Shown piece by piece: positions 33,053 to 44,141 of a stretch of 64,000 nucleotides of DNA. The position numbers and the translations under genes are program-made. Source of the DNA: Ahaetulla prasina (Eukaryota > Chordata > Lepidosauria > Squamata > Colubridae); the NCBI RefSeq assembly GCF_028640845.1, contig NC_080542.1, positions 131,586,580-131,650,579 of the forward strand, written 5' to 3'. The notes beneath the pieces were generated by a model. The model was not told where the DNA came from, made no database searches, and saw nothing but the letters and a program-made list of their open reading frames with translations. Each line of letters begins with the position of its first letter. Within the stretch, counting starts at the first letter, position 1.

Positions 33053-33435
33053 AAGAATAGAATAGAATTTCTTTATTGGCCAAGTGTGATTGGACACACA
33101 AGGAATTTGTCTTGGTGCATATGCTCTCAGTGTACATAAAAGAAAAGATACTTTCATCAAGGTACAAGGTACACTTACAACACTTAATGATAGTCATAGG
33201 TACAAATTTAACACTTAATGATACAACACTTAATGATAGTCATAGGCTACTAATAAGTAATCAGGAAACAACCAATATCAATATAAATCGTAAGGATACA
33301 AGCAACAAAGTTATAGTCATAAGTGGAAGGAAATGGGTGATGGGAATGATGAAAAGATTAATAGTAGTGCAGATTTAGTAAATAGTTTAACAATGTTGAG
33401 GGAATTATTTGTTTAGCAGAGTGATGGCGTTTGAA
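33053..33435 (-). repeat. LINE-like 3' region, family unassigned
   Basis: Begins AGAATAGAATAGAATTTCTTTATTGGCC and continues with TGTGATTGGACACACAAGG; on the minus strand this would end in an ATTCTATTCT-type tail. An internal 40-bp block around ACTTAATGATAGTCATAGG is duplicated (about 33180-33245). I recognise it as a dispersed reptile repeat but not its class. Confidence 0.45.
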
Positions 33436-33639
33436 AATCATCTTGATGGTAGCATCTCATTTATTGACCTCTCTCCATATATGGAGGTAGAGAACATAAT
33501 TCAATAGTGGACAAGCACTGAAAATATCCTCTTGGACATATTTTTATTTGTTTTATTAAATTTATTGGCTGCCCATCTTATCATAGGCTAACATATGAAG
33601 AATTGAGCTGTCTAAAGACCAATCAGTCTTCATATATAA

Positions 33640-33975
33640 TGAAGACTAAGAGTGACATGGTAGCAGTATCTAAGGGATGCCACAAAGAAGAGAAGGGTCA
33701 GTCTATTCTCCAAAGCACCTGAAGGCAGGACAAGAAACAATGGATAGAAACTAATCAAGGAGAAATCAACCTAGAATTAAGAAGAAATTTCCTGACAGTT
33801 AGAACAATTAGTGGAACAGCTTTCCTTCAGAAGTTGTGATTGTTCCAACACTGGAAGTTTTAAAGAAGAGATTGGACAACCACTTGTCTCAAATGGAATA
33901 AGGTTTCCATCTTAAGCAGGTGGTTGGACTAGAAGATCTCCAAGGTCCCTTCTAACTCTGTTATTCTGTTACAAT
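33640..33975 (+). mobile_element. CR1 3' fragment
   Basis: Plus-strand CR1 end: AAGAAGAAATTTCCTGACAG, GTTCCAACACTGGAAG, GGTTGGACTAGAAGATCTCC and AACTCTGTTATTCTGTT. 5'-truncated. Confidence 0.85.
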
Positions 33976-35407
33976 GTCTTGGTAATTAATATATTGTTGG
34001 CTTGATTTTTTTGTTTTTAAATTGTTAATTGCTGCATGCTAGATTTGTATTTTTTTGCTGCATTGCTGGTTATTTTATTTTGGAATGTTTTCTCTGTGAT
34101 TTTTTTTGTTTCCTTTAGGAGTATTTATTAAAATACCAAGAGATTTCTAATGCAACTCTAAAGTACTCTGAGTCATAAGATGGAAAAGCAGAAGCTTCTT
34201 TTGCAAGAGAAGTAAACTTTGAAACACAGTATGAACTTAAGGCCCTCCAACAGATTCCTATTTCAGCCATGCAATATAGTTAAGACATTGAAAGGAATGC
34301 CCTGTTGGAAAACTTGAAAGTTAGGGATTAAAATAGGACAGATTGTCATGAAGAAAATCTATATGGTTAAGAGTCAACACCAACTGGATGGCACATAATC
34401 AATCATCAAGATTGTTTAAAAGAGATGGACATTGGCACTGTAAAAAAAAATGCAGTTACGTTAACCCAGGTGACTTTGTCTTGTCCAGCTCAGCCTTGTT
34501 TTGATTTCAAATTTCTGCATATGTCAGTAAAATTTTGGGAACAAATATTTTAATTAAGGATATCAGTGTGATATTCAACTAAACTTGGTATCTGTCATCT
34601 CATCAAGAGATTAACTGGGGTATTATGCCGAGGGTATTGCAAAGAGGATAATTTTATGTAACTGGAAGAAACTTATTCTCCTGATTTTAAACAATGGGTC
34701 TATGAATATGAATATGAATTTCTTATCTGTTATTGAAAAGTTCTAAAAATGAGATGCAATATGCTGATGGATGGTCAAGATTTAAAGGTAAACTGAAGGA
34801 TAAAATTAATTTATGATTATCTCTTGTTATCATGTAGATCTTTTTTGTTAATTAGTTTTCTTAATCACATTTATTTTAATCACTGTAAAAAGTTTAGTAT
34901 TTCTTTTTCACAGTAATCTTACTATTATTCCCCCCCCCTCTTTTTGGTGATCTGTTTTTCTATTCAAAAAAAAAAAGTAAATGAACTGTGATGGTAAGTA
35001 GGAATTTCCTTGAAAGACAGGAAAAACATCAGTGGGCAATACAAATTGTTGTAACATACAGCCCAATGCACAGATGAGGAGAAGCATGGAAGTGTTTCAG
35101 ATGGAATCATCCGTAGTTTTCTAGAAACTAAAAAGAGGGGAGAGAATAAATACTTTAGCCTTGCGAGATTCTGCTTATGTAACCTTACATTAATGATGTA
35201 AGATAATGGTGATTTCCTGATAGTATTCTTGTCTGGACTACCTTGAAGGACTAACAACAAATTTAACCTGTCAAATCACTCTAGACAGCCTATAAGCATA
35301 AAAAGCCAACTATAAATAAAAAAAATATGAAATTTCAAGTAAATTTTAGTAATAGAGATCATAATCACCTATTCACTGAGGACAAAAGCATCCAGAAATA
35401 AAATGTC
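33976..35407. other. No gene recognised
   Basis: AT-rich; C8 run at about 34930 and A-rich patches. Nothing else recognised. Confidence 0.5.
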
Positions 35408-35572
35408 TTGAAGTTGACACGATAGCAGTGTTCCAATATTTGAGGGGTTGCCCCAAAGAAGAGGGGGTCAACTTATTCTCCAAATCATCTGTAGGCAGGG
35501 CAAAAAAGTGGATGGAAACTAATCAAGGAGAGAACTAACCTGGAACTAAGGAGAAATTTCCTGACAGTGAGA
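35408..35572 (+). mobile_element. CR1 fragment
   Basis: Matches the CR1 block upstream of the 3' end (GATAGCAGTGTTCCAATATTTG, AAGGAGAAATTTCCTGACAG). It stops before the 3' tail. Confidence 0.75.
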
Positions 35573-35606
35573 GATATACAGATGAATACAGGGACTTTTC
35601 CAAGCA

Positions 35607-36001
35607 GTTAACAGAATAACAGGGGTTGCAAGACACCTTGGAGGTCATCTAGTCCAACCCCCTATTGAAGAAGGAAACCCTATTCCATTTCAGACAAATG
35701 GTTGCCCAATCTCTTCTTAAAAGCTTCCAATGATAGAGAACCCACAATTTCTTTTTCTTTTCTTTTTTTTGAAAAAAAAAAAGGTTTATTTTTTTATTTT
35801 TTTATTTTTTTTTGAAAAAAACACACACCACATACAGATCTTTGTTGAACAAGATATCAGTCAGGTACATAATTAAACATATTTCAAATTTTACCCGCTC
35901 ATTGTATTGTTTATCCAATATTTTCTCTTCCCCTCTTCAAATTATAGGACATCCACAATTTCTAAAGGCAAGCTGTTCCACTGGTTTATTGTTCATATCC
36001 A
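35607..36001 (-). mobile_element. CR1 3' fragment split by a retroposed insertion
   Basis: 35607-35752 reads GGTTGCAAGACACCTTGGAG...ACCCACAATTTCT, and the CR1 resumes at 35953 with CCACAATTTCTAAAGGCAAG. The repeated CCACAATTTCT marks an 11-bp target duplication around the 200-bp insertion at 35753-35952. Confidence 0.8.
35753..35952 (-). mobile_element. Retroposed A-tailed insertion with 11-bp duplication
   Basis: On the minus strand about 130 bp of unknown sequence (contains GGGTAAAATTTGAAATATG, AAAGATCTGTATGTGG) is followed by a long A-rich tail with AAATAAA words. It is flanked by exact 11-bp copies of CCACAATTTCT (35742-35752 and 35953-35963). The structure is that of a LINE-mobilised transcript; identity unknown. 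Confidence 0.75.
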
Positions 36002-37723
36002 GAAATTCACACCACACTCAAAGATACCATAAATAAATAAATAAAATTTGTGATTAATCTCTAACACTAGAGATTACTACACTAACATTAGTTTTAAAAT
36101 ACTTAATTTTTTTTATAATTAAGTATTGGTATAAGCATGGAAGAAGCAAAATTGTAGCTAATCAACTGACATTTATTTAAAATTTAAAATAGTAGCTTTT
36201 TCCCCATAAGAAGCTATTGATTCTAAACCAAGCTATTCCCTCCTGTGTGTACAATAGGCATTGGTAGGTTCACGCTAGTTCCACTCTGCCAGATTATTGT
36301 CTGAACTAATCAGATCGTATATTTATCCAGCAGTGCTTGGAATGCCCTACACTTGAAGGAAGAGCACCCTGGAATTGTTTGTTTCTCAGTTCTTTGCTTT
36401 TTTCCATGGCTAATGTACCAGCAAGATAAGAGAAGTTAGCACAAATATTTACCTTAACCATTTCCAGACCTCAGAATCAAATGTCAAATTCCATGAAGCA
36501 AAACCTACACAGATGCCTGCAGCGTTACTTACCTACCTATATACAACTTCAACATTCAAACTACATTGGGTTGCTATTAAAAAATATGCATTGTATGCTT
36601 TTCATGATGATGGCTTTAAACTGCAAGCTATCCAGGATTGATGTAATGTTTTCTTTGGTATTCCTTGTCATCCAAGGATGTCAATCCCTAAGTAGATGGG
36701 CTTTTAAAAATTCATTGTACTGGAATAACTTTTGGAATTATAGTTTGGCTCCCTAGAATCAAATCTTTGAGAACTTAGATGTCCATTCTCCCCTGGAAAA
36801 GGACCCTGGCTCCATAACATAGCTGTCTGTTTTTTGAAAATCACATTAAGAGCACTCACATCTCTCTGTGTATGAGTGGGCAAGTATGAAATCTGTGTGA
36901 GTATGAAATCTAACTTGCAAATAGGCACTCTAGGCTCTTTCCAATTAGGGAAAACAGAGAAAGTGGAATAAAAGCTACAATTGTCCTGATAATGACCGTC
37001 CTCCTCAATGGCCTTGCGTTCTGTTTACCAGTAACATTTATGACTGAAATGCATGGGGGATTATTTCATTATTTGCTTTCCTTCCCAGCAAGGTTATTAC
37101 AGATCCAGAGTTCTTCTTTTTACAGCACCTTAAATGAGTTCACTCTCCCCTTGTGGTCCTTATTTCAAGGCCCCACAAAATTATAGCCCATTTAGGTCCA
37201 TTAAGAAGACATATCCAGTCTATTTCCCCTCCCCAAAGAGCCTTAATGAGGTCAAGATACCATAATCGCCCTTTTGCCCTGCCTTTCCAAAGGCTTTGCA
37301 AATTGCAGCCATTAGTGGTCACAAGAAGAGTAATGTCAGGAAGAGGGGCACATTTGATCATCGTTTTTGTTCAGGAGAAAGAAAATGCATTTCTTGCTTC
37401 TCCACCTCAGAAGATGCAAAATTTGAAATAATTCCCAGCATTGGTAGGCAGTGCACATTTTGCATTATAGAGAGGAGGCAAGAAAAGATACCTCTCATTG
37501 AATAAAAAAGCTTTAGGTTCCAAATAAACTGAAAGAGGATGCACAGACAAACATAGACAGAGAGAGAGAGAGACAGAGAGACAGACAGATAAAATTTGAC
37601 CTCATCTTACTTACAAGTGCTTAGAAAATCTGATCTTGCAAAAGTCTTACTTGGTCTTTCAATGCAATTTGAATATCGGAACATAATTGTTCATGAGATT
37701 CCATGTGTTTTAAAAAATGCTAA
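36002..37723. other. No gene recognised
   Basis: No repeat or coding family recognised. The 37000-37420 part is less AT-rich and not repetitive within the window; it could be conserved noncoding DNA, but this cannot be judged here. A (GA)n-like tract lies at 37560-37590. Confidence 0.4.
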
Positions 37724-37888
37724 TCTGTTTCCCCCAAAATAAGACACCCCCAAAATAAGACTATTAATAAGCTTAATAAGATAATAAGCCCAATCGGGCT
37801 TTTGAGCACATGGCAATAAGGCCAAGCGCTTATTTCAGGTTTCAAAAAAAATATATACGACAGGGTCTTATTTTTGGGGAAACATGGT
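37724..37888. mobile_element. Small MITE (TGTTTCCCC/GGGGAAACA)
   Basis: Inverted ends TGTTTCCCCCAAAATAAGAC and GTCTTATTTTTGGGGAAACA about 165 bp apart. Superfamily unknown. Confidence 0.65.
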
Positions 37889-38294
37889 ACCTTATTATGA
37901 AGTATAAAATACCTAAAAAGCAAGTTTAAAGTAACACATTAGTCATTTAAGTCCATTGAATATGTGTTCATGTATGTATGTGTAAAACCGAAGACCTCCT
38001 ATGGTCTTGAAAGGCCTTGGAAGAAGATTTGGTAGCCCTCTGATATAATTTAATTATTGGTGGAAATTAGCCTGATTTTTTTTAAAATCACATATATATT
38101 AACATATATGTTTAATTTTTATGACTTCAAATAGTTCTTTAAAAGAGCTATAGATTTTCAGGAACATCAGATGAGATTGTCTGTGTAACTAGGGCCATTG
38201 TAGCCAAAGGTCACATATAACAACTGTAAGAACAGTTAAGTCCACCAGAATGGGCCATTCCATATTATCCATGTGGATGAGTCTGTGTTTAGGT

Positions 38295-38809
38295 CAGTGG
38301 TAGTCAACCTGGTCCCTACTAGTGGGCATTCCAGCTTTCATGGTGGGCGGTAGGGATTTTGTCCAATACTGAAGCACTTTCCTTTTTTTTTAATTTAATT
38401 GACTGTTTTTTTTAATTCGTAGCATTATTTAAAAATATTTTCATTAGGTTTTCATAAAATTCCCCGTGACAATTTAAATTTCTGAAAATATACTATTTGT
38501 ATCGGCCGTGCATAAGTTTAGTTCACGCTACGTAAGTGAAACTAAGTGGCGCTATAGTGCAACCACAAAAAAAAGAGCCTCATCCCAGAATAGCTCGTGC
38601 ATCTCCCCCCATATCATCCAGCTGTAACAGACAAGCAGAGCTGGTAGCCAACCCCCCCCAACCCAATCCATGATGTGCAAGAGGTATGCGCAGATGACGA
38701 TACACTTTTTAAATCATCATTACTGTGGAACTGGTGGGCATTTAGAAAATTTTACTACTAACAGAGATACAAAAGTGGGCGGTAGGTATAAAAAGGTTGA
38801 CTACCCCTG
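38295..38809. mobile_element. hAT-like element (CAGTGGTAGTCAACC type)
   Basis: Left terminus CAGTGGTAGTCAACCTGG and right terminus AGGTTGACTACCCCTG are inverted repeats. Flanks GTTTAGGT (38287-38294) and ATTTAGGT (38810-38817) match at seven of eight positions, the hAT duplication length. Near each end lies a subterminal TGGGC-ATT/GTGGGCGGTAG word. The 515-bp interior includes unique sequence (38480-38720) that may be a remnant of an autonomous parent. Confidence 0.88.
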
Positions 38810-38817
38810 ATTTAGGT

Positions 38818-39137
38818 GAATACCATTTGATGCATGATTCATGAGTTTCTCTCCTTAAAATAGTAGGATACTATGTTGTTAGTTTTCAGCAATCATGGAA
38901 TTTGAAACCTGGAAAAGGGACTCAGAGGAACAACTTCTCCGACCCTGATTGAATCAGTTAGTGTTACCTGAGTTTGACAATAGCTTTTCGGGTAAACATT
39001 TACCCCAAACCTACCTACTTAACCTCTTCACTTAGAAATTAAATAATTGTGGAATTTGGTGAGGCCCTTTAGCTAATTGAATCCATTTCCCTGCTCAGTG
39101 GAATCCACATCAGCTAAGCTTCAACTTGAATAGATCT
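38818..39137. other. No gene recognised
   Basis: Nothing recognised. Confidence 0.5.
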
Positions 39138-39292
39138 TTTTTTATTTTATTTTTTATTTAATTTTGTCATAACAGTATACATAAACATTGTCATAAGTAA
39201 AAACATATCATGAAATATATATATATATATAAGTAAAGAATATGCATTAGCTATATTAATTTGATATAATAAAGGGAACAATAGGACAGGAA
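39138..39292 (-). mobile_element. Rex1/CR1-like LINE 3' UTR only
   Basis: Plus-strand reading starts with a (TTTA)-rich tail, then TTTTGTCATAACAGTATACAT and ends AGGGAACAATAGGACAGG, the complement of the family 3' UTR. Confidence 0.75.
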
Positions 39293-40034
39293 TTTCTGCT
39301 GAAATCGAGATCCTCCCTCATTGGTTTCACTGTGTAATTGTTCTAATTATTGAGATTCTTCCTCTCTCCTCAATATTGAATGTTAGAAGTTGGAACCGGG
39401 ACGCTCATGCCACTTAAGGCCATCAAATCTGGCCTGCACAAATTAAAGTAGCCACTAGATGACAGGATTTTTTTTTAAAAAATGCACTCTTTGCTGCCCA
39501 CTAGTGGTTATTTGAATTTTTTCCCATCTACCTATTGGTAGGTCTAAATTTAGCATCTTCCTAAGATTATGCTTCTCAGAATCTTTGCTGAAGGTGAACA
39601 TGAATGGGAGCATATAGAATTTCATGCTTCTGAAGATGGGAACATTATCTGTGAATATGCCAAGCATAGAGAACGTCTGTTAGAAGTGCTGAGCTGCTAA
39701 ACTTTGGACTTGTGACCTGTCTCTGGTTACCAAGAGAGATTTTTGCTCTCCATTCTCCCTGTGCCTCTGGTGCACTATATTTGTCCTCACGTTATCTATG
39801 TTTTTTTAAAGTCTGTTGGGTGTAAGCTCCAACAACAATAAACAACTCTGCCTGACAAACACCAGACAGCATAATGAACAAAAGCTGATTTGGTTAGTGG
39901 GATTCAATGATAAGTCAGGCATGAGTGCAATGCAGACTGATTAGAAATAATTTCTCAAGTCATAATACAATGAGTTCAGTGCAACACACACACATCCCTT
40001 GGTTTCAGTGACAGCCATCCATCATGTTTTTTTC
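39293..40034. other. No gene recognised
   Basis: Nothing recognised. Confidence 0.5.
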
Positions 40035-40185
40035 TAGTTAAAAAAGAAACAGGGTGTCAACTATTTTCCAAAGCAGGACAAAAAGGAATGGATGGAAACA
40101 AACCAAGGAGAAAAGCAAGCTAGAATTAAGGAGACATCTCCTGACAGAAAGAACAATAACCAGTGGAATGAATTGCCTTCAGAAG
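40035..40185 (+). mobile_element. CR1 fragment truncated by LINE insertion
   Basis: GGGTGTCAACTATTTTCC, GGAATGGATGGAAACAAACC and AATTAAGGAGACATCTCCTG follow the CR1 sequence and stop at the (ATTT)n tail of the next LINE, which may have inserted into it. Confidence 0.7.
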
Positions 40186-40381
40186 TTTTTATTTATTTAT
40201 TTATTTATTTTTGTCACAAAATATATATATAAGTATCATACAAAAAAAATTATATAGTATATAAACATATATATGAGTAAATATTAGGAGGAATAAGCAT
40301 ATATATCTATATATATTTTCTGAGGTTTTCGCGGGTGTTTGTATGTAGGTCTTTGGTTATTCGGGTTTTCTCCCGCGTAAA

Positions 40382-40584
40382 ATTGGAAGTGTCTTGGCGA
40401 CGTTTCGACGAAGTCTCATTCGTCATCTTCAGGCTTCAGCTTCGTGCTTCTGGGAGCAATGTGTGATTGCAGCTGTTTCTTCCGAAGAAACAGCTGCAGT
40501 CACACATTGCTCCCAGAAGCACGAAGCTGAAGCCTGAAGATGACGAATGAGACTTCGTCGAAACGTCGCCAAGACACTTCCAAT
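40382..40584. repeat. 203-bp near-perfect palindrome
   Basis: The sequence is symmetric about 40483: arms 40382-40482 and 40484-40584 are inverted copies with one mismatch found by eye (40467/40499). The arms carry GGCGACGTTTCGACGAAGTC and its complement. Transcribed RNA would fold to a 100-bp hairpin with almost no loop. On the right arm CTGAAGAT is followed by a 6-bp stem (GACGAA/TTCGTC) and GAAAC-GTC, resembling a hammerhead core. It sits inside the 3' UTR of the minus-strand LINE, next to 40320-40380, which is not LINE sequence. Confidence 0.9.
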
Positions 40585-40867
40585 ATATATATATATAGGG
40601 GACAGGAACGGTAGGCACGTTTGTGCTCTTATGCATACCCTTTATGGTCCTCTTAGGAATGGGGTGAGATCAATATTAGAAAGTTTTTAGTTAAAGCTTT
40701 TGGGATTATGGGAAGAGACCACAGAGTCAGGTAAAGTATTCCAAGCACTGATGATTCTGTTACAGAAGTCATATTTTCTGCAATCTAGATTAAAGCGGTT
40801 AACATTAAGTTTGAATCTATTGGTTGCTCTTGTATTATTGCAATTAAAGCTGAAGTAGTCTTTAACA

Positions 40868-40952
40868 CTGTAAGCCGCCCTGAGTCTTCGGAGAAGGGCG
40901 GGGTATAAATGTAAACAAAAAAAAACAAAAAAAAACAAAAAAAACAAAACAA
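40868..40952 (+). mobile_element. SINE 3' end with L2-type tail (truncated)
   Basis: CTGTAAGCCGCCCTGAGTCTTC, GGAGAAGGGCGGGGTATAAATG and an A/C-rich tail. Only the 3' part of the SINE is present. Inserted in the LINE at TTTAACA. Confidence 0.75.
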
Positions 40953-40969
40953 AACAGGAAGGACAATAG

Positions 40970-41233
40970 AGCCGCGGTGTGGCTCAGGCTGTAAGAAGCT
41001 GTTATTAAAACACAGCTGCCTGCAATTACTGCAGGTTCTAGTCCCACCAGGTCCAAGGTTGACTCAGCCTTTCATCCTTTATAAGGTAGGTAAAATGAGG
41101 ACCCAGATTGTTGAGGGGGCAATAAGTTGACTTTGTAAATATACAAATAGAATGAGACTTGCCTTACACACTGTAAGCCGCCCTGAGTCTTCGGAGAAGG
41201 GTGGGATATAAATGTAAATAAATAAAAAAAAAA
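40970..41233 (+). mobile_element. SINE with L2-type tail, full length
   Basis: Head AGCCGCGGTGTGGCTCAGG (box A region) and TGCAGGTTCTAGTCC (box B region), body CCAAGGTTGACTCAGCC, tail TAAGCCGCCCTGAGTCTTCG...AAATAAATAAAAAAAAAA. Inserted 15-17 bp from the previous SINE in the same LINE. Confidence 0.85.
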
Positions 41234-41530
41234 GATGATTCTATGAGTTAAACTTAGGTTTTGTCGAAGGCGACGAAGTTCCAAGTTTTCTAAGCCTAGG
41301 ATTTCAAGTCTGGTGAGATAAGGTATTTTGTTGTTTTCAGAGGAATAAAGAACTCTTCTTGTAAAATATTTCTGGACATGGTCAATTGTATTGATGTCAG
41401 AAATGTGGTGAGGGTTCCAGACAGGAGAGCTGTATTCTAGAATTGGTCTAGCAAATGTTTTATATGCTCTGGTTAGTAGTGTAGTGTTTTTGGAAAAGAA
41501 TAGAATATTATTGCTGCTAATTGAATTTTT

Positions 41531-42458
41531 AGCTGTGCAGCTTGGACCTCTTTAGTTTGTTTGTTGGACTTTCAAACCACTCAAGAGTCGCCTTGTAGGC
41601 AAAATGGGTAGCCTAAACTTTTTATAAATAAATAAAATAAAAGTAAGTTATGATCAGGTGAAGAAGTTTTTTGTTTTTCTGATTTTGCCAGGCAAATAAA
41701 TGTACATTGCAGGTGGGTTTTTTAAATTAACATTTTTAAAAAAGCTTTCTTTAATAGTAACAGAAAAAAACACACACAAAGAAAATTGAGATACAAATAT
41801 GCGTACGCAACTTCCTCATTAAAGTGCTTTAAAAAAGTTTTTAAAAAAGAAAACCCCAAAAAAGGATACAGCATAATATATTGTTATAAAATTTAGCAGT
41901 TAAAATATTATATACACTTATTTAATGTAAATATTATTCATGTGTATATATGCTTATTGCTTATACATTTATATAACTATGATTATTTTTTAACCTACTA
42001 TATTTGCATAAATAGTGCTGGGTTAAGAGAAAGACATTTTGTTAACAGAGCTAGGATCAAAGAAATCTGATATCCTTATTTCCATTGTCATGTTTTAAAT
42101 GACAATTCAAGAACTTTTTTTTTCTACTCAGGATAATAAGTCTGACTTGTTAAATGAATTCTGTTTTCAATGAAATAATCTGGTAGCCTCTATTGTCTGC
42201 TATAATGGACTGTTTTAGTGCTGATTGTTCTACCTAATTGTCATTCTGCTTGACCGCCATTTGAGTTGTTCTTTTTTGCACACCATTCTTTTATAAAATT
42301 AGTAATCACTAATGAGCAACAACTTTCCAATATGTGAAAAAACAGGAGGTGAAGATTTGAGTGACTATTGATGTCAAAAGGGGCCTATGAAACATGTGCT
42401 TTTTCCTAGTTGCTTTGGGACTGTGAATAAAAAATGAGCTAAAAGAAATTAAAGAGAT
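41531..42458. other. No gene; one SINE tail remnant
   Basis: 41570-41640 ends TAAACTTTTTATAAATAAATAAAATAAAA and may be a SINE tail. Otherwise nothing recognised. Confidence 0.45.
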
Positions 42459-42735
42459 TTTTTTTAATTTGCATTTATATCCCACCCTTCTCCGAAGACT
42501 CAGGGCGGTTTACACTATGTTAGCAATAGTCTTCATCCTATTTGTATATTATATACAAAGTCAACTTATTGCCCCCAACAATCTGGGTCCTCATTTTACC
42601 TACCTTATAAAGGATGGAAGGCTGAGTCAACCTTGGGCCTGGTGGGACTTGAACCTGCAGTAATTGCAAGCAGCTGCTGTTAATAACAGACTGCATTAGT
42701 CTGTTGAGCCACCAGAGGCCCTATTAAAGAAAATT
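42459..42735 (-). mobile_element. SINE with L2-type tail, 17-bp target duplication
   Basis: Minus-strand SINE with the same head, body and CCGCCCTGAGTCTTCGGAGA tail as 40970. The target duplication AAAGAAATTAAAGAGAT is exact at 42442-42458 and 42736-42752. Confidence 0.9.
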
Positions 42736-43003
42736 AAAGAAATTAAAGAGATCTAAAAGCAAAATCTTAGGGAATTGTCCCACCTATAGCCCAAGTGATT
42801 CCTGCAATGGTATAGAAATTTCTTATCTTTCATTGTGTCCAATATTGTCTCTATTTGGTTTGGGCATCTTGATTGACAATGAAAAAAAACCACACTTTGG
42901 ATTTAAAGTATTTAGAGATTTGTATCTCATTGCAACAGCAGCTTTAGCTGTCTGTTTAGATGTCATCATTTCAGATAATTTCCACTCACCTTTATAATCT
43001 GTA

Positions 43004-43327
43004 AAAGGTAAAGGTAAAGGTTCCCCTCGCACATACGTGCTAGTTGTTCCTGACTCTAGGGGGCGGTGCTCATCTCCATTTCAAAGCCGAAGAACCAGCG
43101 CTGTCCAAAGACGTCTCCATGGTCATGTGGCCGGCATGACTCAACGCCAGAGGTGCATGGAACGTTGTTACCTTCCCACCAAATGTGGAACTGCTAGGTT
43201 GGCAGAAGCTGTGACAAGTAACGGGAGCTCACCCCATTACGTGGCACTAGGGATTCGAACCACTGAACTGCCGACATTTTGATCGACAAACTCAGCATCT
43301 TAACCACTAAGCCACCATGTCCCTTCG
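43004..43327 (-). mobile_element. SINE with ACCTTT tail, full length
   Basis: On the minus strand: head GGTGGCTTAGTGGTTAAG (box A region) and GGTTCGAATCCCTAG (box B region), long body, tail GGGGAACCTTTACCTTTACC. Exact 12-bp duplication TTATAATCTGTA at 42992-43003 and 43328-43339. Confidence 0.92.
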
Positions 43328-43339
43328 TTATAATCTGTA

Positions 43340-44141
43340 GACATCCCAAAAAACAATGCAACAGATGATCATCTATAAAATGTATATATGATGTGCCAAA
43401 AACACTTTGTAGTAATTTCAGCACTTCAATAAAAGGTCTCAGAGAAAGCAAACATATAAAAATAACTTATACCAGCAAAGCTATTACACAAATATTTATC
43501 TTTGACAAATAAAAATATTTTCAAGATTAACCCACACATTTTACAGTATCAAGAGATAATTAATACATTATTATCTTATGATGTCCCATGCTCTCTCCAT
43601 GTGTTTTGTTCATTTGTTGTTTTCAAAAAAATAACAATATCTGAATGTTTGGATTATCTGCTTATTGTTTATTTAAACCACCATTCCATAAATTTATTTA
43701 GTGATTGGTGTTATTTAGAGTTTCTACTAGATAGGCAGAAGGAACACTCTTGAATGACTGGGATGACATGATCTAACCTTTGCTATGAATACACACATCT
43801 GTACCATATAATTATGCTGCTGAAACTTGTAATTAGCCAATTTGTGTTCCCAATCTCCCCTGCCCTAATCCCTATATAGATGACTCATGACTCTGATTCA
43901 CCAAAAGTCTTCACTGTTCATGATAAAAATAGCATTGGGGTGAATTTGTGCCTTTTCTCGAGCTTGCATCAACGAAGTGAATATGAAGCATGAAGCAATC
44001 ATAGAATGATCATGACACAATGCTTAATTTCCTCAAGGAACTAGACTTATTTAAAAAGATTTGGGAAATCCATGATTCAATAGGTTTTAGAAAAACCAGC
44101 CATTCTCTTTATAGGTTACCTCAACCAGACATAAATAGAAT
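43340..44141. other. No gene recognised
   Basis: Nothing recognised. Confidence 0.5.

Larger units (their letters stand above)
40186..41530 (-). pseudogene. Rex1/CR1-like LINE with nested insertions
   Basis: On the minus strand the element encodes RT C-terminal sequence (41500-41260, 40868-40680) and a 3' UTR ending in GTGACAAAAATAAATAAAT (40186-40220). The family order is interrupted by a palindromic insertion (about 40320-40590) and by two SINEs 15-17 bp apart (40868-40952 and 40970-41233). The coding sequence includes the C-R-K-Y-D-F and W-N-T-L-P-D-S-V-V blocks. 5' truncation near 41530. Confidence 0.8.

Noticed and set aside
36481..37431. Possible host exons
   Set aside because: Short open frames without splice-site framing, codon pattern or recognisable domain.
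40382..40584. CRISPR-like or tRNA-like hairpin
   Set aside because: A single long palindrome, no repeated spacers; not a tRNA fold.
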